In this document: positions 63,707-64,000 of the stretch, piece after piece
How positions within the stretch are numbered: position 1 is the stretch's first letter
How the letters are laid out: each line of letters opens with the position of its first letter
Source of the DNA: DASUPK01 sp963695805
GTDB lineage: Bacteria > Actinomycetota > Thermoleophilia > Solirubrobacterales > 70-9
Assembly: GCA_963695805.1 (NCBI GenBank)
Contig: CAVOHV010000002.1
Span: 310,001 to 374,000 of the forward strand
DNA: 64,000 nt
Reading direction: 5' to 3'
Made by a program: the position numbers and the translations under genes
Notes under the pieces: model-generated
What the model was told of the DNA's origin: nothing
The model's input: the letters and a program-made list of their open reading frames with translations, nothing else
Databases searched by the model: none

Positions 63707-64000
63707 ATGTCGATCAGCGAGCGGGAAGCTCAGCAAATCGAGAAAGCAAACGCGAGCGGCAGCACGCCGGTCGTCTTCATCCACGGGCTCTGGCTGCTGC
63801 CGAGCAGCTGGAACAACTGGGTGGAGTTTTTCGAGGAGAACGGCTACGCGGGCCTGACCCCCGACTGGCCGGACGACCCTGAGACCGTCGAAGAGGCGAG
63901 GGCCAATCCCGATGTCTTGGCGAAGAAGTCGCTGAAGCAGGTTGCCGACCACACCGCCGAGGTGATCGCCGGGCTCCAGAAGAAGCCCGCAGTGATGGGC
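63707..64000 (+). CDS. Alpha/beta hydrolase, N-terminal part (runs off the window)
   Basis: 98 residues are visible: MSISEREAQQIEKANASGST, then VVFIHGLWLLPSSWNNWVEF with the oxyanion-hole HG motif, a second segment TPDWPDDPETVEEARANPDV and VADHTAEVIAGLQKKPAVMG, the last being the strand just before the nucleophile elbow, which lies outside. No signal peptide. A GAGGGGGA site precedes the ATG. It resembles cytoplasmic non-haem haloperoxidase/esterase-type hydrolases; the substrate is unknown. Confidence 0.75.
   Translation, partial: MSISEREAQQIEKANASGSTPVVFIHGLWLLPSSWNNWVEFFEENGYAGLTPDWPDDPETVEEARANPDVLAKKSLKQVADHTAEVIAGLQKKPAVMG

Overview
The window is 64 kb of very GC-rich, densely coding chromosomal DNA from an actinobacterium. 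The best fit is class Thermoleophilia (Solirubrobacterales/Gaiellales-like). This rests on the gene set (FtsEX, SecA with SEC-C tail, split transketolase, ECF sigma factors), on secreted proteins of types common in that class (a 'PALIVAFVALFAAMGG' surface protein, lipases and proteases with Lys/Arg-rich Cys-bearing C-terminal tails), and on frequent GTG starts and GTGA/TGATG overlaps. It looks like core genome: no insertion sequence, prophage, integrase, CRISPR array or tRNA gene was seen, and there is one tmRNA gene.

Layout. 0-4 kb: the end of an asparagine synthetase, a WecA/MraY-type glycolipid transferase, an ECF sigma/anti-sigma pair and a divergent surface protein. 4.3-12 kb: the complete F-type ATP synthase operon (I-like, a, c, b, delta, alpha, gamma, beta, epsilon), interrupted by a 161-bp inverted-repeat element and a dispersed hairpin repeat. 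12-18.5 kb: an M20 peptidase and an envelope sugar operon (LCP ligase, UDP-glucose dehydrogenase, sugar nucleotidyltransferase, phosphosugar isomerase). 18.5-27 kb: ArfB, AhcY, small-molecule enzymes, a trimmed intradiol dioxygenase, a PQQ-type sugar dehydrogenase, a second nucleotidyltransferase, ComF and a secreted lipase. 27-35 kb: HPF, SecA, peptidases, a methyltransferase, PrfB with its programmed frameshift, and a FIST protein. 35-41 kb: PstB, an ECF sigma factor coupled to Ogt, NadC, NadA, Fpg and small cupin/SnoaL proteins. 41-47 kb: two tandem trypsins followed by a three-gene Mau-like redox cluster. 47.5-52.5 kb: split transketolase, an eRF1-domain protein (baeRF type), two DUF2294 proteins and a STAS protein. 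53-64 kb: FtsE, FtsX, CtpA, an RNB exoribonuclease, SmpB, a coiled-coil/HhH protein, an M50 protease, a frameshifted lipase, tmRNA, and the start of a hydrolase.

How the genes fit together. Translation quality control is strongly represented: SmpB and tmRNA, ArfB, PrfB, HPF and a predicted eRF1-like factor. Envelope work forms a second theme: undecaprenyl-linked sugar transfer, LCP ligation, sugar-nucleotide supply, SecA, FtsEX, CtpA and the M50 protease.

The most interesting candidate for an undescribed system is the cluster at 43.3-46.2 kb. It encodes a MauE-thioredoxin fusion, a Tat-exported Cys-rich protein resembling methylamine dehydrogenase light chain, and a CcdA-like transporter fused to a propeller-like domain. 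Other notable points are probable CTG start codons overlapping upstream stops (CTGA), a dispersed hairpin repeat with a covarying stem, a 30-bp inverted repeat whose mismatches are all G.U on the minus strand, and two genes whose frames break part-way through. All calls are by eye from sequence and translations; no database search was run.
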